Source: Bordetella parapertussis | GTDB lineage: Bacteria; Pseudomonadota; Gammaproteobacteria; Burkholderiales; Burkholderiaceae_C | DNA: 13,701 bases | Assembly: GCA_945873925.1 (NCBI GenBank) | Contig: CAMCES010000044.1 | Coordinates: 1-13,701 of the forward strand | Direction of reading: 5' to 3' | Shown here: piece after piece, positions 13,400 through 13,701 of the stretch | How the letters are laid out: the number at the start of each line of letters is the position of its first letter | How positions within the stretch are numbered: position 1 is the stretch's first letter | Position numbers and translations under genes: made by a program | Notes under the pieces: model-generated | What the model was told of the DNA's origin: nothing | What the model saw: only the letters and a program-made list of their open reading frames with translations | Database searches by the model: none

Positions 13400-13701
13400 A
13401 TGAACCAGACCCTCGCTTTACCCCCCTTACCCAAGACCGGCGCTTGCGCTTTGCCACACCTTGGCGTGATCCGCGCTAGCGGGCCCGATGCCGCCAGCTT
13501 TTTGCACAACCAATTGACCTCCGACTTCCTACTGCTTCCCGATGGCCAAGCCCGCTTGGCCGCGTTTTGCAACGCCAAAGGCCGCATGCAAGCCAGCATG
13601 GTGGGCTTCAAAACCGGCCCTGAAGAGGTGTTGCTGGTGATGCGCCAAGACCTGCTGGCGCAGACCTTGAAACGCCTCTCCATGTTTGTGCTGCGATCCA
13701 A
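13400..13701 (+). CDS. ygfZ: YgfZ/GcvT-like folate-binding protein, 5' part only
   Basis: 100 codons before the right edge; the family usually has about 300-330. YgfZ is a tetrahydrofolate-dependent protein that helps repair or mature certain Fe-S enzymes. I translated the start by hand: MNQTLALPPLPKTGACALPH, then LGVIRASGPDAASFLHNQLT (21-40) and ARLAAFCNAKGRMQASM (51-67), which match the N-terminal domain of YgfZ/GcvT-like proteins (FLxxQLTxD then a cysteine-containing NAKGR segment). The diagnostic KGCYxGQE loop would lie beyond the window and could not be checked. The divergent mltG neighbour is a usual partner in Burkholderiales as far as I recall. A minus-strand frame covering the same bases has no recognisable protein and is discarded. 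Confidence 0.85.
   Translation, partial: MNQTLALPPLPKTGACALPHLGVIRASGPDAASFLHNQLTSDFLLLPDGQARLAAFCNAKGRMQASMVGFKTGPEEVLLVMRQDLLAQTLKRLSMFVLRS

Overview
The window looks like ordinary chromosome from a betaproteobacterium of the order Burkholderiales, most likely family Comamonadaceae (Limnohabitans/Rhodoferax-like). This is inferred from the gene set, the moderately high GC (about 58-60% by eye), heavy use of TTG for leucine, the long C-terminal form of IF-1, and the arrangement ygfZ <> mltG-tmk-holB-tatD. No tRNA, rRNA, CRISPR array, insertion sequence or phage gene was found. Coding density is very high and no gene-free stretch exceeds about 210 bases.

Layout. (1) Bases 1-1374, minus strand: a CoA-binding protein gene whose end overlaps the start of metY (sulfhydrylase for homocysteine synthesis); metY runs off the left edge. 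(2) Bases 1375-2196, plus strand: a leader region, then a cold-shock protein gene and an infA gene (translation initiation factor IF-1) 24 bases apart, followed by a possible 44-codon small ORF that starts on the infA stop codon. (3) Bases 2272-8536, plus strand: a long ORF joining a complete tRNA adenosine deaminase (TadA) to a complete haloalkane-dehalogenase-like hydrolase, then an LD-carboxypeptidase, an aldehyde dehydrogenase and, two bases later, a membrane-anchored penicillin-acylase-family hydrolase. (4) Bases 8559-9206, plus strand: an exported c-type haem protein of the DUF3365/Tll0287-like family, convergent with the next operon. (5) Bases 9203-13387, minus strand: mltG-tmk-holB-tatD plus an exported ankyrin-repeat gene, all overlapping or closely spaced. 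This is the familiar cell-wall/nucleotide/replication operon, here without the pilZ gene often found between holB and tatD. (6) Bases 13400-13701, plus strand: the start of a ygfZ-like gene, divergent from mltG.

How the genes relate. Most are housekeeping: sulfur amino-acid synthesis, cold adaptation and translation start, tRNA wobble modification, peptidoglycan turnover (LdcA, MltG), dTMP synthesis, replication clamp loading and Fe-S protein maturation. The aldehyde dehydrogenase and acylase form a small catabolic or detoxification pair with unknown substrate.

No exotic mobile or defence system is visible. The most unusual item is the TadA-dehalogenase fusion. Other points worth checking are the small ORF after infA, the cspA leader, a strong promoter-like site placed almost on the start codon of the haem-protein gene, and the shared TTAA stop of two convergent genes.
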